Shown: positions 15,814-24,834 of the stretch, one piece after another
Position numbering within the stretch: position 1 is the stretch's first letter
How the letters are laid out: every line of letters begins with the position of its first letter
Assembly (NCBI RefSeq): GCF_003233845.1
Contig: NZ_QKRB01000055.1
Location: forward strand, 62,001 to 126,000
Direction of reading: 5' to 3'
Source: Paenibacillus sambharensis
Lineage (GTDB): Bacteria > Bacillota > Bacilli > Paenibacillales > Paenibacillaceae
Length of the DNA stretch: 64,000 nt
The notes under the pieces: generated by a model
What the model saw: the letters and a program-made list of their open reading frames with translations, nothing else
What the model was told of the DNA's origin: nothing
The model's database searches: none
Translations under genes and position numbers: made by a program

Positions 15814-17325
15814 TTAGTAAACTTCCTGTATAACTCCACCGTCAGTTGGCTCTAACGGACCGTTCGGGTTGGCTTTAATCTTCTGGAGCATGGCATTGCC
15901 CTCAGTTTCCCACTTCTCCAGCGCTTCCTTAACCGTCTTGTCGCCCTTGACAACTTCCTGGAAGTACGGCTGGGCGATGTACTGAACCTGGTACATATTC
16001 GAATTTTGGCGGAACAGCTTCTCCTGCTCCAGGCTTTGCGGCGGTACAGGCTTCAGCTTGGTGAACGCCTCTACATTGTAGGTCAGACCATTCATTGGCT
16101 TCAGGAATTCCTTACGGGCTGTAAGCTCGTAGGAGCTGCGCGATTTGAGCTTCGCCCATTCCTTGCTGTTCATAAACTTGATAAACTCCCATGCATCCTT
16201 GTCATTCTGAGCTTTATTGTTGATGCCCATCAGACTGCTCAGGTATACATTCCCGCCTACACCTGCAGCTTCGGAATGCTGTGGAGAAGTTACAATGTCC
16301 CAATCGATCGGCTCCATGCCAAGCTTCTCCGCGTTCTCGTTCATCAGGGTAATTTCATTAATAAAGTTGGTGTCCCCCATGGCTACCATGGCTACACGGC
16401 CGCTCAGGAACAGGTCCCCTTCAAACTGGTTATAGGGCTTCTCAGGATCACGCTCCTGGTAGATATCCTCCATCGTCGGCATGATCTTCTTCTTGTACAG
16501 CTCTGTGATATCCGTCCATGCCTTCTCCCACTGCGGGTTGTTCACCAGCATCTTCTCGCCCTTGTCGTCGACGATTTTCAGCTGCAGAGGACCCGTGTAA
16601 TTCTGGATATCCCAGAAGCCATCACTTCCATAGCGATTGAACGTCAGGCCGTATACACGGTCCTTCCCTTCACCTTTCGCTAACATGCCAGCCTTGGCAA
16701 ATACCTCATCCCAGGTCATGCCATCGGTTGGAAAATCAATATTGGCTTCCGTAAACAGCTTCTTGTTATAGAAGAGTGCAGAGGATGAGAAGGTTGGCGT
16801 CAGGGCATAAATATTGTTGTCCCCGGCCGACTTGATCCCTTCCATTACAGCTGGCACATAGTCGGACAGATCGAACTTATCCTGCTGGATCAGCGGATCA
16901 AGCTGCTTCAGCAGATTGTCCTGAACCATGCGCCGCAGGTAAGAATATTCTACCACGATGACGTCCACCGGATTGGAGCCGGTGAGCATTTTGGTAAGCT
17001 CTTCATAGCTGTCCGGCTGCTTGGTATTCTCGTCAGGCGTCTGAAAACGCTGATCGTTGTAGTTAATCGCCGATACAATCTCAATCTCGATGTTGCTGTT
17101 CATGAGCTCAAATGCATCCGTATACTGCTGCCGGAAATAGGATTCGTCCTGCGGGCTGCCGTACAAGGTGCCGATCCGCAGCACTCTCTTCTCTGTAGAG
17201 GTGTCCCCGTTGCCATCCGCACAGGCAGCCAGCAGGGACATAAACATCGTTAATACGAGCAGCAGCAGCAGCGGCTTCCGTGCTTTTCCGGTGGAACCGG
17301 TCTCCTTCATGGTGTTCGTCATCAT
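15814..17325 (-). CDS. extracellular solute-binding lipoprotein, family 1 type
   Basis: A 503-residue lipoprotein with lipobox LLAAC (Cys at residue 35) after a hydrophobic signal segment. The mature part has the type I ABC carbohydrate-binding pattern (RIGTLYG, DVIVVEYSYL, ALTPTFSSSALFYNKKLF, GMTWDEVFAKA, and YNQFEGDLFLSGRVAMVAMG before the second lobe). Such proteins normally pass oligosaccharides to sugar importers. Here no sugar permease follows; the gene is the last of an operon for a MacB-like exporter, five bases after the ATPase stop. It may work as a ligand sensor or a partner of the permease. Start: ATG with GGAGGGG upstream. Confidence 0.85.
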   Translation of the reverse strand: MMTNTMKETGSTGKARKPLLLLLVLTMFMSLLAACADGNGDTSTEKRVLRIGTLYGSPQDESYFRQQYTDAFELMNSNIEIEIVSAINYNDQRFQTPDENTKQPDSYEELTKMLTGSNPVDVIVVEYSYLRRMVQDNLLKQLDPLIQQDKFDLSDYVPAVMEGIKSAGDNNIYALTPTFSSSALFYNKKLFTEANIDFPTDGMTWDEVFAKAGMLAKGEGKDRVYGLTFNRYGSDGFWDIQNYTGPLQLKIVDDKGEKMLVNNPQWEKAWTDITELYKKKIMPTMEDIYQERDPEKPYNQFEGDLFLSGRVAMVAMGDTNFINEITLMNENAEKLGMEPIDWDIVTSPQHSEAAGVGGNVYLSSLMGINNKAQNDKDAWEFIKFMNSKEWAKLKSRSSYELTARKEFLKPMNGLTYNVEAFTKLKPVPPQSLEQEKLFRQNSNMYQVQYIAQPYFQEVVKGDKTVKEALEKWETEGNAMLQKIKANPNGPLEPTDGGVIQEVY

Positions 17326-17330
17326 TCTTC

Positions 17331-18221
17331 TTACCCCTCCAATTGTTTCGGTGCCGTTATCGTAATTTTCTCGCCGTCGAATTCCATGGACGCTTTATCT
17401 TTAATGCCCAGGGACAGCAAATAGTCTTTGGGAATCTGCAGCCGGCCGACGCGGTCGACGACCACATATTCCTCATGTACCTCCTGAAGCCCGCCGGCAC
17501 CGGCTGTGAATCCTGTGGCTTCATCAAGGCTTGCGTTGCGCTTGACAAATTCCGTACTGGTTAGACCATCACGGATAGCGACTACACGGTCGACCTTGCT
17601 TGCCAGCGACAGATCGTGCGTAACGATAACGACTGTTACCCCGATCTCGCGGTTCAGCCGCCGGAAAATATCCATAATCAAGTCGGATGTCCGGGTATCG
17701 ACCGATCCGGTCGGCTCGTCGGCCAGCAGCATTTCCGGACGATTGCACAGCGAGATGGCGATAGCCACCCGCTGCTGCTCACCGCCAGAGAGCTGGTGAA
17801 GCTTATTGTGCATCCGCTCCTTCAAGCCGACCCACTCGAGCAGCTGCTTTGCATAAGCGCGGTCCGTCTTCCCGGTCAGCATCATCGGCATCTCCACATT
17901 CTCGAGAGCCGACAGATAAGGAAGCAGGTTGCGGGCATTGTTCTGCCAGATGAAGCCTACCGTCTTGCGCTTGTAATCCACAAGCTGGGCATCCGTGATC
18001 TTGAGCAGATCCCATTCCCCGACCTTTACCGTGCCGGCTGAAGGACGGTCCAGCCCGCCCAATATATTAAGCAGGGTGGACTTGCCGCTGCCGCTGTTCC
18101 CGATAATTGCCATCATCTCGCCTTTTTGGACCGTCAGGTTAAGGCCCTGCAGCGCGACAACCTCGAGATCATCCGTTTTGTAAATTTTGACCAAGCCTTC
18201 ACAATCAATCATCGCTGTCAT
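17331..18221 (-). CDS. ABC transporter ATPase with AbrB-like C-terminal domain
   Basis: A 296-residue ATPase of the MacB/LolD group: Walker A GNSGSGKST (41-49), signature LSGGEQQR (144-151) and Walker B LLADEPTG (165-172). The H-loop is VTHD near residue 200. After the ATPase core is a tail (251-296) that reads VVVDRVGRLQIPKDYLLSLGI and then FDGEKITIT, the pattern of SpoVT/AbrB-type swapped-hairpin domains (compare IPKEIREALGI). Most MacB-type ATPases end near residue 235, so this is an extension. The tail may dimerise the subunit or bind DNA or protein; its role is not known. The start lies three bases after the permease stop codon. Confidence 0.9.
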   Translation of the reverse strand: MTAMIDCEGLVKIYKTDDLEVVALQGLNLTVQKGEMMAIIGNSGSGKSTLLNILGGLDRPSAGTVKVGEWDLLKITDAQLVDYKRKTVGFIWQNNARNLLPYLSALENVEMPMMLTGKTDRAYAKQLLEWVGLKERMHNKLHQLSGGEQQRVAIAISLCNRPEMLLADEPTGSVDTRTSDLIMDIFRRLNREIGVTVVIVTHDLSLASKVDRVVAIRDGLTSTEFVKRNASLDEATGFTAGAGGLQEVHEEYVVVDRVGRLQIPKDYLLSLGIKDKASMEFDGEKITITAPKQLEG

Positions 18222-18224
18222 ACT

Positions 18225-21140
18225 CTACCGCTCCTCTCCCATCTTCACTGCCTGATGAACCCGCAGCTTGCGGATGTGCAGGAAGAGCATCGCAGCCCCG
18301 GTCAGCAGCATGAAGCCGACGACCACGTACAGCTGAAGCATATCCTGCTGCTCGAACACAACCCTGAACGGCGGTACGGCATTTTCCACATTTTCTGCTG
18401 TCTGCAGGAATGGAAGGAACAGCTCGCTCGCCAGCGTACCGATGCCGAGTCCGAGCGCAATCGCGAGCCCGCCGGTAAACAGCTGCTCCAGGAGCAGCAT
18501 GCCCGTAAGCTGCTTGCGTGACAGGCCCATCGCCCGCAGGACGCCAAACTGCACAATCCGTCCCGACAGGTTGAAGAACCAGTACAGCAGGTAGCCGGTG
18601 AGTGAGACAAGCACAGATACGAGGAAGCCGAGACTAAGAATACCGAAGACCCCGCCGCGAGTCGGATGCTTCGACTGCACCAGAAGCTCCGAGCGGACAT
18701 CATCAACGGAAGCAAGATCAATCCCGCTGTCCATCAGCTTCGTAACCAGCGGCGCCACCTTGGCTCCATCCTTCATCTTCAGCCACACTTCATAAGGGAT
18801 GAGCGGCACCTGATCATAAATATAGTCCAGATTGGCAATGACAAACGGTGACTGGTCCGGATATTGGGTAGGCCAGTATGGCAGAATCCCTACAACCACG
18901 AACGAAACCTTCCCGTCTGTCAGTCCTACCGACACTTCATCTCCAAGCTTCAACTGGTAACGCTCTGCCACTCCCGATGGTATAATAGCGGCTTGCTCAT
19001 AGTAGCCAAGCAGGTCGAGATAGCGGTAAGGATGCGCAGGGAACAAGTCATTGCGGAACCACGCCACCTTGGAAAAATCAACATTATCAATTCCCATCAG
19101 GGTGCCTTGGCCAATCGACCGGCCGGATATAACAATGCTCCCCTTGGTCTGCAGCACACGTGCCGCTGCATCGACGCCTTCAAGACTGCGGAAGATCTCA
19201 AAAGGCGGCTCATTAAAGATAATTTTGGAGGGAGCCTGAGGAGCACCTCCGCCTCCGCCTCCGCCAGGATTGCCGCCCCCGCCGGGATTTCCGCCTCCTT
19301 GGCCCCCACCCTGGGAACCTCCGCCATTGCCGCCGCCGTTACCGCCGCCTGCTCCAGCATTCGGATTAATCTCCGGTCTGCCGTCCCATACCGTCTTGAT
19401 AATGACGTCTGAGCCGTAGCGGTACAGCGTCCGCTCAGTCGAGTTCAGATCAATGGTACGGGCAGCAGAGGCATTATACACCCCTAATCCAATCGTCAGA
19501 ATCAGCAGGATCATCAGCGGATAATACTGCTTCGAGGACCGGGACAGCTGCGTAAGCGTCAAGTAAAGCGGAACCGGCAGGAACTTTCTTCCTATCAGGT
19601 TGAACAGCTTCAGCAGAAGCGGGAACAGCCTGAGGAAGAACAGTCCAAGCGAGAATATGGCAATAGCCGGCACGAAAAACAGGAACGGGTTAACATTCAG
19701 CTGGTCAGTTGTCATTCCCGTCTTGAAAGTCAGCATCTGGCGTTCGTTGAACATATACCAGCCATAGCCCGACAGGCCAAGCAGCAGCACATCCAAAAAC
19801 CAGCGCTGCCACAGCGGTCCCCGGTCCGATCGTGCCAGCTGCTGCTTGTAGCCGACAATCGACGAACGGGCAAACATGACTGCCGGAATGACCGTTGACA
19901 GTACAGCCAGCAGCACAGCCGCACTGCCAGCGATAATCGCATCCATAGAGAAGCCCACCGGAATCGACTTGCGGTCCACAAATGCGAGGAAGCCATCGGC
20001 TGAACCGATGCTCTTGGCCATGAACCAGCCGATCAATGGACCGGTCGCCATGGCGACTAAGCCAAGCAGGAGCCCTTCCAGTAAATAGATCATAATAATC
20101 TGCCGGGTACCTGCACCGCGGCTTCGCAGAACAGCTATATCGCTCCGCTGCTTCTCCAGAGACTGCCTAGCGTTCATCGCAATATAATAGAACACCATGG
20201 CAATCATCGGCGCAGCCAATGTAAACAGCAGTGTCTGCAGCTGCACGCTCTGACGTTTAAATTCCGCAAGCGTATCTGCAAACGAGATATCCACCCGAGT
20301 ATCGGGCAGAAGCTGATACAGCTCAATATTGAGCCTCTCCAGCTTGCGGCCGAGCGGCGAAATTTGACTGGTCTGGATTTCACGCAGATCAAATGCATAA
20401 TACCAGCTTGCATTCTGCAGCGGGATCTTCATATCTCCGAGCAGTGTATCCTTGAAGGCCTGCTCACTGATGAGCAGATTGCCCATCACCGATTCCATTC
20501 CTTGGTACCAGTAAGGGTCCGTGTCCTTAATCGGCTTGTAGGCTCCTACAATTTTGACCTTTAAGGTAATATTCAAGCCCCCGTAAACGGGGTAGTAAAA
20601 TTCATCTCCGACATGCACATCACTGCGGTACAGCGCCTCTTCCATCATCACCGCCTCGATCGTGTCGCCGCTGGCAGCCGCTTCCTTGAACCAGCGTCCC
20701 TGCACGAGCTCAGCCTTCTGGTCCAGGCCCGTCATCGTCATAATTGTCATCTGACGGTTGCGGCTCGCATCAACAGTCGTCGGGTCAACCGGCGAAATAT
20801 CCGCTCCCCGGATCGTCATGCTCCCCGAATAAGTGTCATGAGGAAAGCCGATTTCCTGCGGGAGCTCATCTGTTATGTAGCTGTTTACCTGCTCCAGCTT
20901 GGCCAGATCGGTCTTGTCGCCGCCTGTAGACTGGTAGCGCATCAGCAGGGAGCCTGCCGGCAGGCCTGTGCTCTGCTCCTGGAGCGATTTGGCTACAACC
21001 CGCTTCAAGGCGCCATCCGCGTACATCGGAATACTTGTGGCAAAGGCCACGGCTATGATCAGACCTGCGAGGGTGCTTAACGTCAGCCACCTCGTATTCC
21101 ACATTTTCCGAAACAAAAATCGCAGCAGCGGTACTCCCAT
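18225..21140 (-). CDS. MacB/FtsX-type ABC permease, large, with Gly-rich insert
   Basis: A 971-residue permease. It has an N-terminal membrane helix, a large extracytoplasmic region, and two FtsX-type modules, the first with helices around residues 270-430 and the last with three helices near the C-terminus (LSLGFLVSVLVSLTGYLLYWFFN, etc.). A second extracytoplasmic region lies between them. Residues 592-635 are a Gly/Asn/Gln/Pro-rich insert of about 44 residues. It is the membrane part of the operon with two ATPases, so it probably acts in efflux or mechanotransmission across the envelope, not import. The start ATG is four bases after the adaptor stop. Confidence 0.9.
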   Translation of the reverse strand: MGVPLLRFLFRKMWNTRWLTLSTLAGLIIAVAFATSIPMYADGALKRVVAKSLQEQSTGLPAGSLLMRYQSTGGDKTDLAKLEQVNSYITDELPQEIGFPHDTYSGSMTIRGADISPVDPTTVDASRNRQMTIMTMTGLDQKAELVQGRWFKEAAASGDTIEAVMMEEALYRSDVHVGDEFYYPVYGGLNITLKVKIVGAYKPIKDTDPYWYQGMESVMGNLLISEQAFKDTLLGDMKIPLQNASWYYAFDLREIQTSQISPLGRKLERLNIELYQLLPDTRVDISFADTLAEFKRQSVQLQTLLFTLAAPMIAMVFYYIAMNARQSLEKQRSDIAVLRSRGAGTRQIIMIYLLEGLLLGLVAMATGPLIGWFMAKSIGSADGFLAFVDRKSIPVGFSMDAIIAGSAAVLLAVLSTVIPAVMFARSSIVGYKQQLARSDRGPLWQRWFLDVLLLGLSGYGWYMFNERQMLTFKTGMTTDQLNVNPFLFFVPAIAIFSLGLFFLRLFPLLLKLFNLIGRKFLPVPLYLTLTQLSRSSKQYYPLMILLILTIGLGVYNASAARTIDLNSTERTLYRYGSDVIIKTVWDGRPEINPNAGAGGGNGGGNGGGSQGGGQGGGNPGGGGNPGGGGGGGAPQAPSKIIFNEPPFEIFRSLEGVDAAARVLQTKGSIVISGRSIGQGTLMGIDNVDFSKVAWFRNDLFPAHPYRYLDLLGYYEQAAIIPSGVAERYQLKLGDEVSVGLTDGKVSFVVVGILPYWPTQYPDQSPFVIANLDYIYDQVPLIPYEVWLKMKDGAKVAPLVTKLMDSGIDLASVDDVRSELLVQSKHPTRGGVFGILSLGFLVSVLVSLTGYLLYWFFNLSGRIVQFGVLRAMGLSRKQLTGMLLLEQLFTGGLAIALGLGIGTLASELFLPFLQTAENVENAVPPFRVVFEQQDMLQLYVVVGFMLLTGAAMLFLHIRKLRVHQAVKMGEER

Positions 21141-21143
21141 CCT

Positions 21144-22301
21144 TTATCGACCTACGACTTTCTGCCCCGGTGTCAATCCCTCGAGAATTTCCACCTGCGT
21201 TGACGTTTGCTGACCTACCGCAACATCCACTTCTCGCTTGCTGCCATCTTCCTCAACCACCTGTACATATGTGCGCGCTCCGATTGTACGGAGGGTGGAC
21301 ACAGGGATGACGACTGCGTTTTCCTTCCGTTTGGTTACGATGCTGACGGTCAGATTCGTGCCGCGCACTGCTTCCTTCGGCAGCTTGCCGACATCTACAA
21401 TAAGAAAGTCCTCCGGCCGCTCAGGCTTCTGTGCTCCATTGCCTCCAGGCGCACCATTTTGCCCGCCGTTTCCATTGCCGTTGCCGTTATTTGTTGCCGG
21501 CAGGGGAAGCTGTTTAACCTTGCCCTCTACCTTGCCGATACCGCTGATCTCGACAACTGCTGGCATGCCGATTGTGACCTTGGACAGATCATCCTTCGAC
21601 AGCGAAGCGGCTACGATCAGGCTGCTTGTATTAGCAATAATGCAGATCGGGTCATACGACTTAATTTGGGCGCCCTTCTCCACGTTTACCTGAACCACAG
21701 TACCGGAGAACGGAGCAGTCAGAGTGGACTTGGCAATCTCCGCTTCAAGGTCGACAATTTCCTGGCGCTGCTCCTCGAAGAGGATGACCGCTTCTTCAAA
21801 CTCGATAGCTTCCATCTCATCGCGTTTGCGGAGCGTCTCCTTCATCGTCACCTCTGCCTTGCGGAACTGCAGCCGCTTCTGCCGGAGCTGCTTCTGCTTT
21901 TCCTCCACATCCAGCTCAGCAATCAGCTGGCCAGCCTTTACCTGGTCTCCCGCCTTGACATTCAAGCCCTTGAGACGCATACCATCCAGCGTAAAATAAA
22001 GGGTTTCCTCCTGCATGGACATCAGCTTGCCGGTGCCCTGCACACGTGATTCCAGCGTGGTGGTGGTGACTTCATACTCCGGCTTCTTCGAGATTTGCGG
22101 AGGGGTAATTTCCGGAAGCACTTCTTCTTCCTCTTCCTTCGGCAGCAGCGCGCAGCCGCTCGTTACAGCAAGAGAGACAGCCAGGATTGAGGCTGCCGCC
22201 ATCCGCCCCCAGCTGCTCCGCCCGCGGCGCAACACAGGCTGCGCGCTCTGCCCTTCACTCCGCTTGCTAGATAAATTTTCCGTCCACCATTTCGTAAACA
22301 T
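21144..22301 (-). CDS. MacA-like lipoprotein adaptor (HlyD family)
   Basis: A 385-residue membrane-fusion-type protein. A lipobox (SGC, Cys50) follows a hydrophobic signal segment, so it is anchored by lipid to the outer face of the membrane. It has a lipoyl-like hairpin (LNVKAGDQVKAGQLIAELDV), a long coiled coil (about 118-185, rich in Lys/Glu/Arg/Leu), a second lipoyl half (FSGTVVQVNVEKGAQI), and a beta-barrel with a membrane-proximal domain. Residues 267-288 hold an Asn/Gly-rich linker. Gram-positive MacA-type adaptors work with MacB-type permeases. The start overlaps the upstream ATPase by 35 bp, with GGAGGT inside it. Confidence 0.9.
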   Translation of the reverse strand: MFTKWWTENLSSKRSEGQSAQPVLRRGRSSWGRMAAASILAVSLAVTSGCALLPKEEEEEVLPEITPPQISKKPEYEVTTTTLESRVQGTGKLMSMQEETLYFTLDGMRLKGLNVKAGDQVKAGQLIAELDVEEKQKQLRQKRLQFRKAEVTMKETLRKRDEMEAIEFEEAVILFEEQRQEIVDLEAEIAKSTLTAPFSGTVVQVNVEKGAQIKSYDPICIIANTSSLIVAASLSKDDLSKVTIGMPAVVEISGIGKVEGKVKQLPLPATNNGNGNGNGGQNGAPGGNGAQKPERPEDFLIVDVGKLPKEAVRGTNLTVSIVTKRKENAVVIPVSTLRTIGARTYVQVVEEDGSKREVDVAVGQQTSTQVEILEGLTPGQKVVGR

Positions 22302-23070
22302 GATCAGCTACCTCCAAAATCGTCGGATCGTGTGTTGTCATACAGATCGTCACACGCTCCGTTTCAATGATTGATTGAAATACAGACATGATTTGTGCAG
22401 CCATCTGGGAATCCAGCTCTGCTGTGGGTTCATCGGCCAACAGCAGCTTGGGACGGTGTGCAATCGCTTTGGCAATCGCAACACGCTGCTGCTCGCCCCC
22501 TGATAATTCAAAGGGACGATGATGCATGCGCTTCGCGAGGCCTACAAGGCCAAGACATTCGGTAACCCGTTCCTTCCATATGCCCCGCGGCACCCCCGCC
22601 ATGCGCAGCGACAGCTCCACGTTCTCGTAAGCTGACAGCAGCGGCATAAGCGCGAATGCCTGAAAGATGAAGCCCATTTCCTTGCGCCTTACATTGGTCC
22701 TTGCATGGTCATTCATCTTGTGGAAGGGATAATCCTGAAAGTGAATCTCTCCCTGTGTCGGCTGGTCAAGCCCGCCGATCAGATTCAGCAGGGTCGTCTT
22801 GCCGGAGCCTGACCTTCCCCGCAGCATGACCAGCTGCCGCGGCCGCAGCTCCATATTGATATCCTTCAGCACATGCAGCGGCTGACCGCCGACCTGGAAG
22901 GATCTCTGTACACTGCGCACTGTAAGGACAGGTTCCCGGCTGACCGGCTCATCGATCATGACAGGCGCCTCAGCTTTCTTCTGCAGCGCTACCCCGGCGC
23001 CTGCCCCGGGATCATTCTCTTCTACAGCTTCTTCCGGAGCTGCCTGTTTTTTTCTTCTCCATAATGCCAT
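22267..23070 (-). CDS. ABC transporter ATPase, MacB/LolD type, first gene of the operon
   Basis: A 267-residue ATPase with Walker A GRSGSGKTT, signature LSGGEQQR and Walker B LLLADEPTAELD. A hydrophilic N-terminal extension of about 45 residues (Arg/Lys then Glu/Ala-rich, MALWRRKKQAAPEE) precedes the first conserved strand. It is the first gene of the five-gene operon; its 3' end overlaps the adaptor gene by 35 bp. Two distinct ATPases for one permease suggest a heterodimer. The start is ATG, with a purine-rich GGGAGGGG further upstream and AGGGAAGC closer in. Confidence 0.9.
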   Translation of the reverse strand: MALWRRKKQAAPEEAVEENDPGAGAGVALQKKAEAPVMIDEPVSREPVLTVRSVQRSFQVGGQPLHVLKDINMELRPRQLVMLRGRSGSGKTTLLNLIGGLDQPTQGEIHFQDYPFHKMNDHARTNVRRKEMGFIFQAFALMPLLSAYENVELSLRMAGVPRGIWKERVTECLGLVGLAKRMHHRPFELSGGEQQRVAIAKAIAHRPKLLLADEPTAELDSQMAAQIMSVFQSIIETERVTICMTTHDPTILEVADHVYEMVDGKFI

Positions 23071-23128
23071 AGCTTCCCTATGACCCCTCCCGTTCTAGAA
23101 ATTCCAAAAATATTCCTGATAACGTATA

Positions 23129-23155
23129 GACGGCCGGGCTATCCAAAAAGTTACG
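23129..23155 (-). promoter_or_regulatory. possible ECF sigma promoter of the ABC operon
   Basis: CGTAAC and CGTC are separated by 17 bp. Both elements are close to Bacillus sigma-X/M/W promoter consensus (GAAAC/GTAAC and CGTC). No convincing sigma-A promoter is seen in the same spacer. Confidence 0.35.
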
Positions 23156-23260
23156 TTTTTAAACATCAAATTTCGAAAGAAATTAAAAATCTTACAGAAT
23201 TCATTACGGGTATGCGTTTTCATACCATCGCTTCATCTAATACCGCCGCTCCAGCTGTAT

Positions 23261-23293
23261 AAAAACAGCCTTTATCCGTACGGATAAAGGCTG
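23261..23293 (-). terminator. terminator of the pyr operon
   Basis: A perfect 13-bp inverted repeat, CAGCCTTTATCCG / CGGATAAAGGCTG, with a 2-nt loop, followed on the minus strand by TTTTT. It ends the pyrR-pyrE transcript. Confidence 0.9.
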
Positions 23294-23356
23294 CAGCTGA
23301 AGCGTCTAATTTTACGGTAATTCCTGCTGTAGACAATGTTGTTCGTAAGCTGAGGT

Positions 23357-24016
23357 CTAGGAATTAAACGATTCACCATACGCCTGCGGATTTTCACGCC
23401 ACGACTTCAGCAGCTCCACATCACCCGGTGCTACAGCACCGCGCTGCAGAGCCGTCTCGATAAGAGATGAATAACCGGATAAGGTATGCAGCGGAATCCC
23501 CTGCTCATCAAAGGCCTGAACAGCCTGTGGAAACTCATACGTGAAGATAGCAACTGTGGCCAGCACTTCACAGCCTGCTTCACGAACTGCAACAGCTGCC
23601 TTAAGCGAGCTGCCGCCTGTAGAGACGAGATCTTCAATCAGGACAACCTTCTGGCCCGGCTTATAATGGCCCTCGATCTGATTCGTCTTGCCATGCCCCT
23701 TGGCCTTGTCCCGGACATACAGCATCGGCAGATCAAGCTTCTGTGCCACCCACGCTGCATGCGGAATTCCTCCGGTTGCTATGCCGGCTACTGCCTCACA
23801 GGAAGGATAATGCTCGCGGATAACAGCGGCAAAACCTGCAGCTATCGTCTCTCTGACCTTAGGATAGGACATTGTCAGACGATTATCACAATAGATCGGC
23901 GACTTCATGCCGGACGACCATGTGAAGGGATCATTCGGCCGCAGTGCCACCGCACCGATATTCAGCAGCTCGCCCGCAATTTGGGACGGCAGTTCAGCCA
24001 GATTGACAGAAGTCAT
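23357..24016 (-). CDS. pyrE: orotate phosphoribosyltransferase
   Basis: A 219-residue enzyme that joins orotate to PRPP to give OMP. The PRPP-binding motif VVLIEDLVSTGGSSL lies near residues 121-135, and the N-terminal FTWSSGMKSPIYCDNR region matches the orotate site. Length is normal. It starts one base after the pyrF stop and is the last gene of the operon, followed by a perfect terminator. Confidence 0.97.
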   Translation of the reverse strand: MTSVNLAELPSQIAGELLNIGAVALRPNDPFTWSSGMKSPIYCDNRLTMSYPKVRETIAAGFAAVIREHYPSCEAVAGIATGGIPHAAWVAQKLDLPMLYVRDKAKGHGKTNQIEGHYKPGQKVVLIEDLVSTGGSSLKAAVAVREAGCEVLATVAIFTYEFPQAVQAFDEQGIPLHTLSGYSSLIETALQRGAVAPGDVELLKSWRENPQAYGESFNS

Positions 24017-24017
24017 A

Positions 24018-24740
24018 TTACAACAGCTCCTCTATAATGGTTTCGATCGTTTGGCGCGGGTCTGGGGAGGCGGTAATCGGCCGGCCGATTACCATATAAT
24101 CCGTTCCCTCACGGATTGCTTCAGCTGGTGTCATGATGCGGGACTGGTCCCCGATATCTGAGCCTGCCGGACGAATGCCCGGCGTGACGGTAATGAAGGC
24201 TTGTCCGCATGCTTCTTTGATGACCTTAACCTCATGCGGGGAAGACACTACGCCATCAAGCCCGGCTTGTCCGGCCAGCTGCGCATATCGGACAACTGCC
24301 TGCTCTGCGGTGCCCGGGATGCCAATTTCTTCGTTGAGCATTTGAGTGCTGGTGCTGGTCAGCTGAGTGACGCCAATGACCAGCGGACGGCTGCCGCTTC
24401 CAGCTGCCGCTTCTACCCCCTCAAGCGCGGCTTCCATCATGCGTCTGCCACCGGCGGCATGGACGTTAAACATATCGACGCCAAGCTTCGTGACACTGCT
24501 CGCGCCACCCTTGACCGTGTTAGGGATGTCATGCATCTTGACATCAAGAAAGACCCGGTATCCCCGTTCCTTCAGATTGGATACAAAGCCGGGGCCAGCC
24601 GCATAAAACAACTGCAGCCCAACCTTCATATAACAGGGCACCCCTTCCAGCTCTGCCAGCAGCCTCTCTGCGGTCTCCGCATCCGGGTAATCCAGCGCTA
24701 CCATAATCCGTGAAGCTGCCTCGTTCCGTGTTAACGACAT
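24018..24740 (-). CDS. pyrF: orotidine 5'-phosphate decarboxylase
   Basis: A 240-residue OMP decarboxylase giving UMP. The catalytic signature is DVKMHDIPN (D66, K68, D71), with VTPGIRPAGSD near the C-terminal phosphate-binding loop. I choose the ATG with GGGAGCGG upstream; the frame extends to a TTG at 24767, but that gives a non-family N-terminus. A long hairpin and 165 bp separate it from carB, where B. subtilis has pyrK and pyrD. Confidence 0.95.
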   Translation of the reverse strand: MSLTRNEAASRIMVALDYPDAETAERLLAELEGVPCYMKVGLQLFYAAGPGFVSNLKERGYRVFLDVKMHDIPNTVKGGASSVTKLGVDMFNVHAAGGRRMMEAALEGVEAAAGSGSRPLVIGVTQLTSTSTQMLNEEIGIPGTAEQAVVRYAQLAGQAGLDGVVSSPHEVKVIKEACGQAFITVTPGIRPAGSDIGDQSRIMTPAEAIREGTDYMVIGRPITASPDPRQTIETIIEELL

Positions 24741-24834
24741 ACCAACCGCTCCCTTCCCGCTCCTCAAAACTTGTTCATTGTTGTACCGCTGTCCGATATG
24801 TAATTAATGAATCAGGTAAAGCCTCAGACATATA

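Noticed and set aside
19236-19367. GC-rich repetitive tract that looked like a tandem repeat
   Set aside because: It is the coding sequence of the Gly-rich linker in the permease, not a separate repeat element.
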